Both the position numbers and the translations under genes were made by a program. Under the pieces are notes generated by a model. The model was not told where the DNA came from and ran no database searches. It was given only the letters and a program-made list of their open reading frames with translations. Shown piece after piece: positions 17,948-27,025 of a DNA stretch of 64,000 nt (its first letter is position 1; each line of letters begins with the position of its first letter). Source of the DNA: Betaproteobacteria bacterium (GTDB lineage Bacteria > Pseudomonadota > Gammaproteobacteria > Burkholderiales > Casimicrobiaceae); NCBI GenBank assembly GCA_016704895.1, contig JADIZG010000012.1:15951-79950 (forward strand), written 5' to 3'.

Positions 17948-19184
17948 TCACTGCGAGCCGACCCGCGAGGCGACGCCGGAGGACCGCCCGGGCGCCGCGG
18001 GTGCGGCCGGCGGGACGGGCACCTGGAACACCTCGCGCAGGTAGGCGACGTACGACGGATCGTAGTCCATCGACTTCGACGGCTCGTCGCTGATCTTCGC
18101 GACCGGCTGGCCGTTGCATCGGGTCATCTTGATCACGATCGACAGCGCGGGGTGACCGACGTCGTTCGTGAGGTTGGTGCCGATGCCGAACGCCACCTGG
18201 CTGCGCCCCCGGAAGTGCTCGAACAGCCTGATCGCGAGCGGCACGTCGAGCTGGTCGGAGAACACCATCACCTTGGTCTTCGGATCGATGCGCATCGCCC
18301 GGTAGTGCGCGAGGAGCTTCTCGCCCCACTCGAACGGGTCGCCCGAGTCGTGGCGCACGCCGTCGAACAGCTTGCAGAAGAACAGGTCGAAGTCGCGCAG
18401 GAACGCGTCCATGCCGCACACGTCCGAGAGCGCGATCCCGAGGTCGCCGCGGTACTCCTTCGCCCACGTGTCGAACGCGAACCGCTGCGAGTCGCGCAGC
18501 CGCGGGCCCGCCGCCTGGCAGGCCTGCAGGTACTCGTGCGCCATCGTGCCCAGCGGCGTGAGGTCGTGCCGCCGCGCCAGGTCGACGTTGCTCGTTCCGA
18601 CGAATTTCGGCCCGATGCCGGCCTTGAGCGTCGTGACCACCTCCTCCTGCCATGCGCGGCCATGCCGGCGCCGCGTGCCGTAGTCGGCGATTCGGAAGTC
18701 GGGATCGGCCACCGCGTTGATCCGAGCGACCTTCTCCGCGAGTCGGCGCCGGCCCTCCGAGAAATCGGTCGTCGGGTAGGTGCGCCGGTTCCACACCTCC
18801 GACACGATCGCGAGGATGGGCACCTCGAACAGGATCGTGTGGAGCCAGGGCCCCTTGATCGCGATGTCGATCTCGCCGCGGCTGCCTGCGATCGGCCGCA
18901 CCTGCACGAAGCGCTGGTCGAGCTGGAAGAGGCCCAGCAGATCGACGAAGTCACTCTTCATGAACCGCAGGATGTCGCAGGTAGTCGAGTTCGTCCCGCG
19001 TGAAGCGAAGCGAGCACAGATCGGCGATCTCGCGCTCGATCTCGGGAATGAGGGGAACGAGGTCGACCCCCTCGTTGCGGCACTTGAAGCGGTACTCGGC
19101 GTGCGCCCCGGGGAAGTGGTGCAGCACGACCTGCATCATCGTGAACTTGTACAGGTCGGTGTCGAGCAGCGACGAGATGATCAT
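17948..19184 (-). CDS. pncB: Nicotinate phosphoribosyltransferase, one frame break
   Basis: PncB makes nicotinate mononucleotide from nicotinate and PRPP with ATP, in NAD salvage. The N-terminus SLLDTDLYKFTMMQVVLHHFP is the classic family start and YRFKCRN follows. After a frame change near 18976 the protein continues FMKSDFVDLLGLFQLD, later VGTSNVDLARR, DVCGMDAFLRDFD, RHDSGDPFEWGEKLLAHY (containing the autophosphorylated His) and VFSDQLDVPLAIRLF. One base added in GCG-ACA at about 18976 restores YLRDILRFMKSDF, so the gene is probably intact in the organism. The C-terminal 30 residues are Pro/Ala-rich. Confidence 0.9.
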
Positions 19185-19261
19185 CGGACGGGTTGCCGGA
19201 GGGCGGCTTGGGGCCGGTTCGCGCGATGGTACTCCACGGTGCAGCGTCGACGGGCGCGTGG

Positions 19262-20521
19262 TCACTCGGGCGTCGCCCGCGCGTCGCCGGGACGCCCCCG
19301 GCCCGCGCCCGTGTCGACGACCCGGATGCGGAACGCGAGCAGGACCGAGGCGAGCGTGAACGCGACGGCGAGCCAGCCGACCCATCCGTAACCGTCGAGC
19401 GAGCCGTCCGACGCGCGGCCGACCATGGCTCCCGCCGCGACTGCCGCCAGGCCCGCCCCGAGCTGCTGGACGGCCGCGTTGAAGCTCATGAAAGCGCCGC
19501 GGACGCGGGGTTCCGCGCTGCCCGAGATCAGCGCCATCGCCGGTCCGAAGCGGCCCGGCACCAGGATGAAGAACAGCGTCGACACCGGGAGGAACCACGC
19601 GAGCGACGCGCGGGGCATGTGCGTGACCGCGAGAATCGGCGCGATCGAGGCGACCGCGACGCACGCGTAGACGCGCTTCTTCCCGAACCGGTCGGCCAGG
19701 CGGCCGATCACCTGCGCCGTGACCAGCGTCGCGATGCCGCCCACCGCGTACATCGCCGGGAGCTCCGACTCGAGCAGGCCGACGTTGGTGACCGCGTAGG
19801 CCGCGACGAACGGGATCACCGTGAAGCCCGCGAGCATCAGCGCCAGCATGAACGCGAACGCGCGCCAGTGGTTCGCTTCCTTCACGATCGCGTGCACGCG
19901 CTCGAACGGGCGGCGCGACCGCCCGTGCGCGACGTGGCCGGCGACCGGCGGAATCAGCCAGGACGCCGCGAGGCCGACCGCGACCGAGACCGCCGCGACC
20001 GCCAGGAACGGCGCGCGCCAGCTGGCGTGCGTCGCGATCCAGAGGCCGGCGGGGACGCCGACGATCGCCGCCAGCGAGAACGCGCTCGCGATCAGCGCAT
20101 TGGCGCGCGCGCGGCGCGCGTAGGGGACCGTATCGGCGACGATCGCGAGGATCTGCGCGCCCAGCACGCCGCCGAACGCGCCCGCGAGTACGCGCGCCGC
20201 GAGCAGCGCCTCGTAGCCGGGCGCGAGCCCGCACAGCGCGGTCGCGAGCACGAAGCCTCCGTAGAGCGCGAGCAGCGCGTGGCGGCGGTCGTAGCGGTCG
20301 ATCACGAACACCGACAGGAGACCGCTCGCGGCGGCCGCGAACGTGTAGGCCGACACCAGCACGCCGAACGCCTGCGGCCCGATGTCCCAGAGCCGCATGA
20401 GCTGCGGCGCGAGCGGCATCATGATCATGAAGTCGACGACGTGCGTGAACTGGATCGCCGCGAGGGTGGCGAGCAGCGCGAGCTCGCGCCGGCGCGGGAG
20501 CGCGGCGGTGTCGGCGCTCAT
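19262..20521 (-). CDS. MFS transporter, DHA1 type
   Basis: A 419-residue major-facilitator protein with twelve predicted spans. The first (residues 17-37, ATLAAIQFTHVVDFMIMMPL) and the motif A-like loop DRYDRRHALLALYGG place it in the DHA1 drug:proton antiporter/AraJ branch; GRLADRFGKKRVY is the corresponding loop in the second half. A long hydrophilic loop around RSRRPFERVHAIVKEANHW separates the halves. The substrate cannot be told from sequence; arabinose, purine or drug efflux relatives all look like this. It is co-directional with the histidine phosphatase 13 bases upstream. Confidence 0.8.
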   Translation of the reverse strand: MSADTAALPRRRELALLATLAAIQFTHVVDFMIMMPLAPQLMRLWDIGPQAFGVLVSAYTFAAAASGLLSVFVIDRYDRRHALLALYGGFVLATALCGLAPGYEALLAARVLAGAFGGVLGAQILAIVADTVPYARRARANALIASAFSLAAIVGVPAGLWIATHASWRAPFLAVAAVSVAVGLAASWLIPPVAGHVAHGRSRRPFERVHAIVKEANHWRAFAFMLALMLAGFTVIPFVAAYAVTNVGLLESELPAMYAVGGIATLVTAQVIGRLADRFGKKRVYACVAVASIAPILAVTHMPRASLAWFLPVSTLFFILVPGRFGPAMALISGSAEPRVRGAFMSFNAAVQQLGAGLAAVAAGAMVGRASDGSLDGYGWVGWLAVAFTLASVLLAFRIRVVDTGAGRGRPGDARATPE

Positions 20522-20534
20522 GCCCGTCCGGGCG

Positions 20535-21113
20535 TCACGGCGTCGTCGCGATGCGACCGACGACGCGTCCGGTGCGGTCGACGACCACGCCCTCGCCCAT
20601 CGCGATCGACTCGCCGACTGCCGCCGAGATGTTCACCTGGTGCGTCACCATGACGAGCGTGCCCGGGCCCTGCCAGCGCTTCGCGCGCTCGAGCACCTCG
20701 CGCGTGCGCTCGGGCTCCGTCGTGCGGTCGCCGAAGAACGAGTCGAGCGGCGCCCAGCTCTCGACGCGGCCGAACGCGAGCCGCGCGGTGTCGAGGCAGC
20801 GGCACCAGCGGGACGACAACACCGCTCCGATCTCGATGCCGCGCGAGGCGAGGCGCGCGCCGACGGCCCGTGCCTGCGCCCGCCCGCCGGCCGAAAGGTT
20901 GCGCTGCGTCGAGCAGTCGCCGAGCCGAAATCCGGGAGGATCGCCGATGCCAGGGTCGGTCGCCGCATGGCGCAGGACGAGCGTGTGCCCCCCCGCCGCG
21001 AGCGCTGACCATGCGGCGGACTCGTCCGCCCGGGCGCCCGGGGGCGCGGCAAGGAAAAGGACGAGCGCGGCGAGGAAGGCGGAGGCGAGGCGCACGTCGA
21101 CAGGATCGCACAA
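20535..21113 (-). CDS. Exported histidine phosphatase family protein
   Basis: A 192-residue member of the histidine phosphatase (phosphoglycerate-mutase-like) superfamily. A hydrophobic signal peptide (about 8-30, LASAFLAALVLFLAAPPGARA) suggests export. The phosphate-accepting His is in LVLRHAATDPG, the Arg/Ser segment is VLSSRWCRCLDTARL and the second His is in MVTHQVNIS. The start may be ATG at 21113 or GTG at 21095, the latter giving VRLASAFLAAL, a more usual signal-peptide beginning. It is divergent from corA with about 60 bases between. Natural substrates of such exported members are generally unknown. Confidence 0.75.
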   Translation of the reverse strand: MCDPVDVRLASAFLAALVLFLAAPPGARADESAAWSALAAGGHTLVLRHAATDPGIGDPPGFRLGDCSTQRNLSAGGRAQARAVGARLASRGIEIGAVLSSRWCRCLDTARLAFGRVESWAPLDSFFGDRTTEPERTREVLERAKRWQGPGTLVMVTHQVNISAAVGESIAMGEGVVVDRTGRVVGRIATTP

Positions 21114-21140
21114 CCGGTCGCCTGCCGGGGACAGGGTGCC

Positions 21141-21168
21141 TCGACAAACGGCTACGCTTCGCTATGAT
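21141..21168 (+). promoter_or_regulatory. Sigma-70-like promoter for corA
   Basis: TCGACA (21141-21146), 16 bases, then TATGAT (21163-21168). Transcription would begin near 21175, which is the base before the ATG at 21176, leaving essentially no leader. This also argues against the in-frame ATGs at 21164 and 21167, which lie inside the -10 box. Confidence 0.55.
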
Positions 21169-21175
21169 GCCGCGC

Positions 21176-22147
21176 ATGCTGGTCAACTGCGTCGCCTACC
21201 AGAACGGCCGCAAGCTCGCCGACATCCCGGTCGAGGACATCAGCGAGTACGTGGGCCGTCCCGACTGCTTCGTGTGGGTCGCGCTGTCGGAACCGACCGA
21301 CGACGAGCTCGACCTGATGGCCGAGGAGTTCGGCCTGCACGAGCTCGCGGTCGAGGACGCCAAGCGTCCGCACCAGCGGCCCAAGCTCGAGGAGTACGGC
21401 GACGAGCTCTTCGCGGTGTTCCGCACCGTCGAGCGCGAGTCGCCCGACGGCGACCTGCTGGAGGGCCAGGTCGCCGTGTTCGTCGGGCGCAACTACGTGC
21501 TGTCCGCGCGCCACCGCAGCGAGAGGGGTTTCACCGACGTGCGACAGCGCACCGAGCGCGAGCCCGAGCTCCTGCGGCACGGGTCGGGCTACGTGTTCTA
21601 CGCGCTGATGGATGCGGTCGTCGACCGGTACTTCCCGGTGCTGGACTCGCTCGAGGAAGAGCTCGAGCGACTCGAGGAATCGATCTTCCGCTCGACGCCC
21701 ACGCGCGCGAGCATCGAGGCCTTCTACGACCTCAAGCACGAGGTGATGGTGCTGAAGCACGCGGTCGCGCCGCTGATGGAGGTCGCGGGCAAGCTCTACG
21801 GCGGGCGCGTTCCCGCGCTCTGCGCGGGGCTGGGCGAGTACTTCCGCGACGTCTACGACCACCTCCAGCGCGTCAACACCGCGATCGAGCAGATGCGCGA
21901 AATGCTGCAGACCGCGATCTCGGTGTCGTTCACGCTCATCAACCTGGCCGAGAGCGAGACGACCAAGCGCCTGGCGGCCTGGGGCGCGCTGATCACGATC
22001 CCGACGCTGATCGCGGGCATCTACGGCATGAACTTCCATCACATGCCGGAGCTGAACTGGGTGTTCGGCTATCCGCTCGCCATCGGACTGATGGTCGCGG
22101 TCGACGGCTACCTGATCTACCGGTTCAGGAAGGCGGGCTGGCTGTAG
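21176..22147 (+). CDS. corA: Magnesium/cobalt transport protein CorA
   Basis: A 323-residue CorA-type divalent cation channel. The cytoplasmic N-terminal domain (about 1-255) includes CFVWVALSEPTDDELDLMAEEFGLHELAVEDA, trimmed here to its sense of a CorA signature, and a long helix with LKHEVMVLKHAVAPLME. Two C-terminal membrane helices follow, with the pore signature YGMNFHHMPEL between them. The last residues RFRKAGWL are the usual basic tail. The start at 21176 fits both the conserved MLVNCVAY beginning and the upstream promoter. It takes up Mg2+ or Co2+ and is a single-gene transcript by position. Confidence 0.93.
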   Translation: MLVNCVAYQNGRKLADIPVEDISEYVGRPDCFVWVALSEPTDDELDLMAEEFGLHELAVEDAKRPHQRPKLEEYGDELFAVFRTVERESPDGDLLEGQVAVFVGRNYVLSARHRSERGFTDVRQRTEREPELLRHGSGYVFYALMDAVVDRYFPVLDSLEEELERLEESIFRSTPTRASIEAFYDLKHEVMVLKHAVAPLMEVAGKLYGGRVPALCAGLGEYFRDVYDHLQRVNTAIEQMREMLQTAISVSFTLINLAESETTKRLAAWGALITIPTLIAGIYGMNFHHMPELNWVFGYPLAIGLMVAVDGYLIYRFRKAGWL

Positions 22148-22161
22148 CGACGTGAGCCCTC

Positions 22162-22182
22162 GAAGCGAGCCGGGCTCGCTTC
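22162..22182 (+). terminator. Hairpin after corA
   Basis: GAAGCGAGCC (22162-22171) can pair with GGCTCGCTTC (22173-22182), giving about 8-9 bp with a tight loop, 15 bases after the corA stop. It is followed by C residues, not T, so terminator activity is uncertain. Confidence 0.3.
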
Positions 22183-22240
22183 CCCCGGGCGCGCGGCCCT
22201 TCGGTCGCCGGGTCGCGGGAACACGGGCGCGCGAGTGCGG

Positions 22241-23233
22241 TCAGGTCGGGCCGTCGTCGCCCTTGGCGACCATCGGGATCACCCGCCGCGCCATCGACGG
22301 CGGCTTCCGCGGCCAGTCCGGCTGCAGCGTGAGATGGCGGATGCCGAAGCGCTCGCGCATCCGCCGCTGGCATGCGCCGAGCACGACCGGCCACGCCTCG
22401 CCGGACTCGACGCCCATGTGCGCGGACAGCGCGACCTCGTCCGCGCCCATCGCCCACACGTGGAGATCGTGCACGTCGCGCACGCCGGGGATCGACGCGA
22501 GCGCCCGGCCGATCTCCGCGTAGTCGAGATGCTCGGGCACGCGCTCCATCAGCACGTCGGAGGTCTGGCGCAGCAACCGCCACGTCGAGCGCAGGATCAG
22601 CAGCGCGACGACGACCGACAGGATCGGGTCGATCGGCGTCCAGCCGGTGGCGAGGATCACCGCGCCCGCGACGATCGCCGCGACCGAGCCCAGCAGGTCG
22701 CCCATCACGTGCAGCAGCGCAGCACGCGCATTGACCGAGCCGGTCGCGCCGGACAGCCGCCACGCGACGAACAGGTTCACCGCGAGTCCCACGGTCGCGA
22801 CGCCGAGCACCGTGCCCCCCGCGACCGGCTCCGGCGCGACGAGCCGCCTCGCGGCCTCGACGACGATCGCGACGACGATGGCGAGCATGGCGATCGCGTT
22901 GACGAACGCGGCGAGCACTTCCGCCCGGCCGTGGCCATAGGACGCGCGCGCCGTCGGCGGCCGGCTGGCGTACGCGTGCGCGAACAGCGCGAGTCCGAGC
23001 GACGCCGAATCGGTGACCATGTGGCCGGCATCGGACAGCAGCGCGAGCGAGCCGGACCACCAGCCGGCGACCGCCTCGACCGCCGCAAATCCTCCCGTCA
23101 GGACCAGCGCCATCAGCAGCGCGCCGCGCGCGGCGCCGTGCGTGGCCCCCGGGACGTGATGGTGGTCGGGTGCGTGGTCGGGCGCGAGTCCGCGCCTGCG
23201 CGGCAGCGCCGCGTGATCGTGGGTATGAGCCAT
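22241..23233 (-). CDS. CDF-family zinc/cation efflux transporter
   Basis: A 330-residue cation diffusion facilitator of the CzcD/ZitB type. A His-rich N-terminus (AHTHDHAALP, DHAPDHHH) precedes six membrane spans (about 38-215). Metal-site residues are visible as SLALLSDAGHMVTDSASL (the HxxxD of helix II) and HVMGDLLGSVAAI (HxxxD of helix V). A C-terminal cytoplasmic domain (VRDVHDLHVWAMGADEVALSAHM) follows. Such proteins export Zn2+ or related ions in exchange for protons. The ATG at 23233 is preferred to the TTG one codon earlier. Confidence 0.9.
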   Translation of the reverse strand: MAHTHDHAALPRRRGLAPDHAPDHHHVPGATHGAARGALLMALVLTGGFAAVEAVAGWWSGSLALLSDAGHMVTDSASLGLALFAHAYASRPPTARASYGHGRAEVLAAFVNAIAMLAIVVAIVVEAARRLVAPEPVAGGTVLGVATVGLAVNLFVAWRLSGATGSVNARAALLHVMGDLLGSVAAIVAGAVILATGWTPIDPILSVVVALLILRSTWRLLRQTSDVLMERVPEHLDYAEIGRALASIPGVRDVHDLHVWAMGADEVALSAHMGVESGEAWPVVLGACQRRMRERFGIRHLTLQPDWPRKPPSMARRVIPMVAKGDDGPT

Positions 23234-23398
23234 CAAGGCTTGTAAGCCTGCGACTGCCCGCGATCGTCGGGCGCCCGCGCGACCTCACCCCTGCGGCGAA
23301 GAGGTGCGCGAAGGCGCGCGACCCGCGACTTCTGGCCCGGCTCCAGCGCGATCGGCGAATCGCGAGACGCGAAGCGCCGCCGGCGCACAGACGCCCCG

Positions 23399-24031
23399 CT
23401 ATTCCCTCAGCCGGACCGGCCCGGCCTGCTCGGGCCGGCGCGCGGTGCGGTCCGCGTAGAACGCGGCCATGCGCTCGAGGTCGGCCGCCGCGACGCTCGT
23501 CGCCTCGATCCATGCCCCGATGCCGACTTCGCGCCGCGCGTAGTCGATGAACCCGAGTCCGATCGGGACGCGCGCCTCGCGGGCCAGGTGCCAGAAGCCG
23601 CTCTTCCAGTGGGCGACGCGCGAGCGCGTGCCCTCGGGCGTGATCACGAGCCGGAAGTCGTCGTGGGCATCGAGCGCCGCGCGCATCTGCCCGACGAACC
23701 CGGTGCTCTCGCGCCGGTTCACCGGAATGCCGCCCCAGCGCCGGAACGTGCCCGCGAGCGGCGTCGCGAACAGCGAATCCTTGCCGACCCAGCGGAAGTT
23801 GATGCCGACGATCCACTTCGCGCACAGGCCAATCGGGAAATCCCAGTTCGACGTGTGCGGGTAGAACACGATCACGCACTTCGGCGGCACCGGCTGCGCG
23901 AGCACGACTCGCCATCCGGCGAGACCGAGCAGCCGCCAGGCGAAACGCGCGCGAAGGCCGGCGGCGAGCGGCGCATCCAGCGCCGGCACAGTGCGGATCG
24001 TCGGGGGATCGGTGACGGAAGGAAGCGACAC
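23399..24031 (-). CDS. PlsC-like 1-acylglycerol-3-phosphate acyltransferase family protein
   Basis: A 210-residue acyltransferase. The catalytic motif appears as PHTSNWDFP (HX4D), the glycerol-phosphate-binding block as GIPVNRRES, and the third block as ITPEGTRSRVAHWKSGFWHLA. No N-terminal membrane helix is obvious beyond a modest hydrophobic stretch at 32-48. It belongs to the PlsC superfamily, in a branch often annotated only as lysophospholipid acyltransferase, so the acceptor is unproven. The preceding 165 bases up to the CDF gene start are empty of recognisable features. Confidence 0.8.
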   Translation of the reverse strand: MSLPSVTDPPTIRTVPALDAPLAAGLRARFAWRLLGLAGWRVVLAQPVPPKCVIVFYPHTSNWDFPIGLCAKWIVGINFRWVGKDSLFATPLAGTFRRWGGIPVNRRESTGFVGQMRAALDAHDDFRLVITPEGTRSRVAHWKSGFWHLAREARVPIGLGFIDYARREVGIGAWIEATSVAAADLERMAAFYADRTARRPEQAGPVRLRE

Positions 24032-24110
24032 GGAAGGCGCGGCGTCGCGGTGCGTGCCAGTTCAGCAGACCGGCGCGAGCGTCCCCGCCCCCGGTCCGGG
24101 GCCGGCGCCC

Positions 24111-24116
24111 TAGAAT
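24111..24116 (+). promoter_or_regulatory. Possible -10 box for rnfB (TAGAAT)
   Basis: TAGAAT ends 6 bases before the GTG at 24123, so transcription from it would start at or next to the start codon. No -35 match is seen. The 13 bases CCTAGAATGCGCG also occur at 40359-40371 before napF. Confidence 0.3.
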
Positions 24117-24122
24117 GCGCGC

Positions 24123-24747
24123 GTGCTCCCGAGTCCCGTCACCGCCGACGCCGTCGACGCGCTGCTGCCGCAGACGCAGTGCACGCGCTGCGGCTACCCG
24201 GATTGCGCCGCCTACGCGAACGCGATCGCGCGCGAGGTCGCGCCGATCAACCGCTGCCCGCCCGGCGGCGACGAGACGATCGCCGCGCTCGCGACGCTCA
24301 CGGGCCGCGCGCGCGCGAGTGTCGACCCCGGCTGCGGCGCACAGGTGCCGCTCGCCGTCGCGGTCGTCGACGAAGCACGCTGCATCGGCTGCACGATCTG
24401 CATCCAGGCATGCCCGGTCGACGCGATCGTCGGCGGGCCGCGCCGCATGCACGCGGTGATCGACGCGCTTTGCAGCGGCTGCGAGCTCTGCATCGCCCCC
24501 TGCCCGGTCGACTGCATCGCGATGCGACCCGTCGACGGCACCTGGGACGAGTCCGACGCGGCGGCCGCGCGCGCGCGTCACCGTGCCCGCGAGGCGCGCC
24601 TCGCCCGCGGCGAACGGATCGCCGACCGGGGTGCCTCGGGCGTGCGCGCTCCGGCCGGCGATCCGCAGCGTGAGCGGCGACAGGCCACCGTCGCCGCAGC
24701 CCTCGAGCGAGCGCGCGCGCCGTGCCAACCTGCAGGCGGCGTCGTGA
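24123..24747 (+). CDS. rnfB: RnfB-type iron-sulfur electron-transfer protein, frame break near 3' end
   Basis: A protein of about 207 residues with a 4Fe-4S (Fer4_15) region CTRCGYPDCAAYANAIAR plus CPPGG, and two 4Fe-4S ferredoxin motifs, CIGCTICIQACPVDAI and CSGCELCIAPCPVDCI. This is the RnfB/RsxB pattern without the N-terminal membrane anchor. The start is GTG at 24123. In the sequence as given the frame runs into the next gene. A missing base in the CG run at 24709-24721 would give the end RRANLQAAS and a TGA at 24745, overlapping the next GTG. No other rnf genes are present; a stand-alone copy beside nth is usual in betaproteobacteria. Confidence 0.8.
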
Positions 24748-25676
24748 CCCTGCGTACCGCCGCAGCGCTGCTCGTTTTCGTGCCCGCGATCGCGTGGGCG
24801 GACGTCTCGGCGACGATCGACCTGTTGTGGGACTACGGACGCCCGGAGGCGTCGGAAGCGCGTTTCCGCGCGGAACGCGCGACGCGGCCGGAGCGCTCGC
24901 GCGAGGTTCTCGAGCTCGACACCCAGATCGCCCGGGCGCAAGCGCTGCAGCGCCAGTTCGACGCCGCGCACGCAACGCTGGATGCGATCGCGCCCGCGCT
25001 CCCGACCGCTCCGCCGCGCGTGCACGTGCGCTACCTGCTCGAGCGCGGCCGCGCGTGGAACTCGTCGGGCGCGCCGGAGAAGGCCGTTCCGCTGTTCGTC
25101 GACGCCGCGCGACGCGCGACTGCGGATCCCTCGGAGGGCTCCGAGTTCTACGCGATCGACGCGTTGCACATGCTCGGCATCGCCGCCCCGGCCGACGAGC
25201 GTCTCGACTGGAACCTGAAGGCCCTCGATGCGGCAGAGGGCGCGACCGACCCGCGCGCTCGGGGCTGGCGCGCCTCGCTGCTCAACAACCTCGGCTGGAC
25301 GATGCTCGAGCGCAACGACGCCGCCGCGGCGCTCGGCTACTGGGAACGGGCGCTTGCCGCACGCGAGGCTAGCGGCGACGCGGAACGCATTCGCGTTGCC
25401 CGATGGACGGTTGCCCGAGGCCTGCGCGCGGTCGGGCGACTCGACGACGCCGAGCGGTTGCAGCTTGCCCTTGCCGCGGAGCTCGACCGCGAACACAGGG
25501 CCGACGGCTACGTGTTCGAGGAGCTGGCCGAGATCGCGGTGGCGCGCAACGACGCGGCGACGGCCGCGACCTGGGCCGCGAAGGCGTACGCGGAGCTCTC
25601 GCAGGACGCGGGGCTCGCGGCCAGCGATCCGGCTCGGCTTGCGCGCTTGAGGAAGCTGTCCGCTGCTCCTGGATGA
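24744..25676 (+). CDS. Exported tetratricopeptide-like protein
   Basis: A 310-residue protein starting at GTG 24744, overlapping the proposed rnfB stop. It opens with a signal peptide (TLRTAAALLVFVPAIAWA) and is then almost wholly alpha-helical with TPR-like repeats, for example SEARFRAERATRPERSREVL, NNLGWTMLERNDAAAALGYWERAL and DDAERLQLALAAELDREH. No enzymatic motif is seen. It is followed 10 bases later by nth. A periplasmic scaffold or adaptor role is the most that can be said. Confidence 0.65.
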   Translation: MTLRTAAALLVFVPAIAWADVSATIDLLWDYGRPEASEARFRAERATRPERSREVLELDTQIARAQALQRQFDAAHATLDAIAPALPTAPPRVHVRYLLERGRAWNSSGAPEKAVPLFVDAARRATADPSEGSEFYAIDALHMLGIAAPADERLDWNLKALDAAEGATDPRARGWRASLLNNLGWTMLERNDAAAALGYWERALAAREASGDAERIRVARWTVARGLRAVGRLDDAERLQLALAAELDREHRADGYVFEELAEIAVARNDAATAATWAAKAYAELSQDAGLAASDPARLARLRKLSAAPG

Positions 25677-25686
25677 CGGAGACGAG

Positions 25687-26453
25687 ATGAACGAAGCGAA
25701 ACGACGCGCGATCTTCGAGCGGCTTCCGCCGCGAATCCGCACCCGACGAGCGAACTGGTGCACGCGACGCCGTTCGAGCTGCTGGTCGCCGTCGTGCTCT
25801 CGGCGCAGTCGACCGACAAGGGCGTCAACAAGTGCACGGCGAGGCTCTACCCGGTGGCGAACACGCCGGCCGCCATCGCGCGCCTCGGCGTCGACGGGTT
25901 GATCCCGTACATCAACTCGATCGGGCTCTTCCGCAACAAGGCGAAGAACGTCGTCGCGCTCTCCGAGATCCTCGTGCGCGAACACGGCGGCGAGGTTCCG
26001 CGCTCGCGCGAGGCGCTCGAGCGGCTCCCCGGCGTCGGCCGCAAGACCGCGAACGTGATCCTGAACACCGCGTTCGGCGAGCCGACGATGGCGGTGGATA
26101 CGCATATCTTCCGGATCGCGAACCGCATCGGCCTCGCGCCCGGCAAGGACGTGGTCGAGGTGGAGCGAAGGCTCGAGGCCACGACGCCGGCCGAGTTCCT
26201 GCGCGACGCGCACCATTGGCTGATCCTGCACGGCCGCTACGTCTGCGTCGCCCGCTCGCCGAAATGCGGCGAGTGCGTGATCGCGGACCTGTGCGAGTAC
26301 AGGGACAAGAACCTGCCGGCCGCGAAGCCCTCGGCGGTCGCGCGCAAGCCCGTCGCGAAATCGCCGACCGTGCGTCCGCCCGCGCGCGCGAAGGGCATGC
26401 AGCCGATGGCGAAGACGTCGCGTGCCGGCGCGCGCCGCGGGCGATCGCGCTGA
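25687..26453 (+). CDS. nth: Endonuclease III, one frame break
   Basis: DNA glycosylase/AP lyase for oxidised pyrimidines. The start MNEAKRRAIFERL is typical; after a frame change near 25727 the protein continues ANPHPTSELVHATPFELLVAVVLSAQSTD. The helix-hairpin-helix is LPGVGRKTANVIL with the catalytic Lys, the catalytic Asp is in AVDTHIFRIANR, and the 4Fe-4S cysteines are in C-VARSPKC-GEC-VIADLC. A Lys/Ala/Pro-rich extension of about 45 residues follows the cluster and is unusual in length. One base restored in TTCCGCC joins the halves, so an assembly error is likely. Its TGA overlaps the ATG of the next gene. Confidence 0.9.
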
Positions 26454-26878
26454 TGTTCGCGCCCACCCGCGACGAAGCGCGCCGCTTCATGATCGGCGCC
26501 TGGTCGAAGTTCCGCGCCGGAGAGCCGCTGTCCGACATGGAGCGCGTCGTCTCGTCGCTCGTCGCGATGCATCCCGAGTACCACGCGCTGCTCGAGAACG
26601 GCGAGCGCAGCGTCGAGCGCGACTGGACGCCGGACGGCGGCGCGATGAACCCGTTCCTGCACCTGTCGCTGCACCTCGCGGTCGCCGAGCAGCTCGCGAT
26701 CGACCAGCCGCCGGGCATCCGCGCCGAGTTCGAGCGGATCCGGGCGGCGCGCGGCGACGAGCACGCGGCGCTGCACGCGGTGCTCGAGTGCCTGGGCGAA
26801 ACGATGTGGCAGGCACAGCGCCTGGGCACCGGCCCCGACGCGACCGTCTACCTCGGGTGCCTGAGCAGGCAGGGTTGA
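26453..26878 (+). CDS. DUF1841 family protein
   Basis: A 141-residue protein matching DUF1841: FMIGAWSKFRAGEPLSDMERVV, IHPEYHALLEN-type residues, MNPFLHLSLHLAVAEQL and a C-terminal HAALHAVLECLGETMWQAQR. Histidines in the LHLSLHL helix are conserved-looking. It overlaps the nth stop (TGATG), so the two are translationally coupled. The family is largely restricted to beta- and gammaproteobacteria and has no known function. Confidence 0.8.
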   Translation: MFAPTRDEARRFMIGAWSKFRAGEPLSDMERVVSSLVAMHPEYHALLENGERSVERDWTPDGGAMNPFLHLSLHLAVAEQLAIDQPPGIRAEFERIRAARGDEHAALHAVLECLGETMWQAQRLGTGPDATVYLGCLSRQG

Positions 26879-26976
26879 TGTGATCCCCCGGCGCCTTCCC
26901 GGGGCGCCCTGGGCGGCCCGGCGGGCGCGGGTGATCCCCAGCGCGCGGCGCTGGGGGACCACCCGCGGCGAATGAA

Positions 26977-27002
26977 ACGGGGCGCCGCGAAGGGCGCCCC
27001 GT
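26977..27002 (-). terminator. Hairpin after the cytochrome c pair
   Basis: ACGGGGCGCC (26977-26986) pairs perfectly with GGCGCCCCGT (26993-27002) around a 6-base loop. On the minus strand it sits 24 bases after the cytochrome stop and is followed by TTTC. It also lies between converging genes and could serve both. Confidence 0.55.
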
Positions 27003-27025
27003 GGCGTCGGAAAGCGGCGCGTGCG

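Noticed and set aside
24115..24125. ATG at 24115 as the rnfB start
   Set aside because: It is in a different frame from the RnfB sequence and forms part of the TAGAATGC promoter-like motif; GTG at 24123 is in frame.
22125..26231. A minus-strand open frame of about 1370 codons
   Set aside because: It is Arg/Ala-rich antisense of corA, rnfB, the TPR gene and nth, with no domain signal; the CDF and PlsC-like genes in other frames explain the region.
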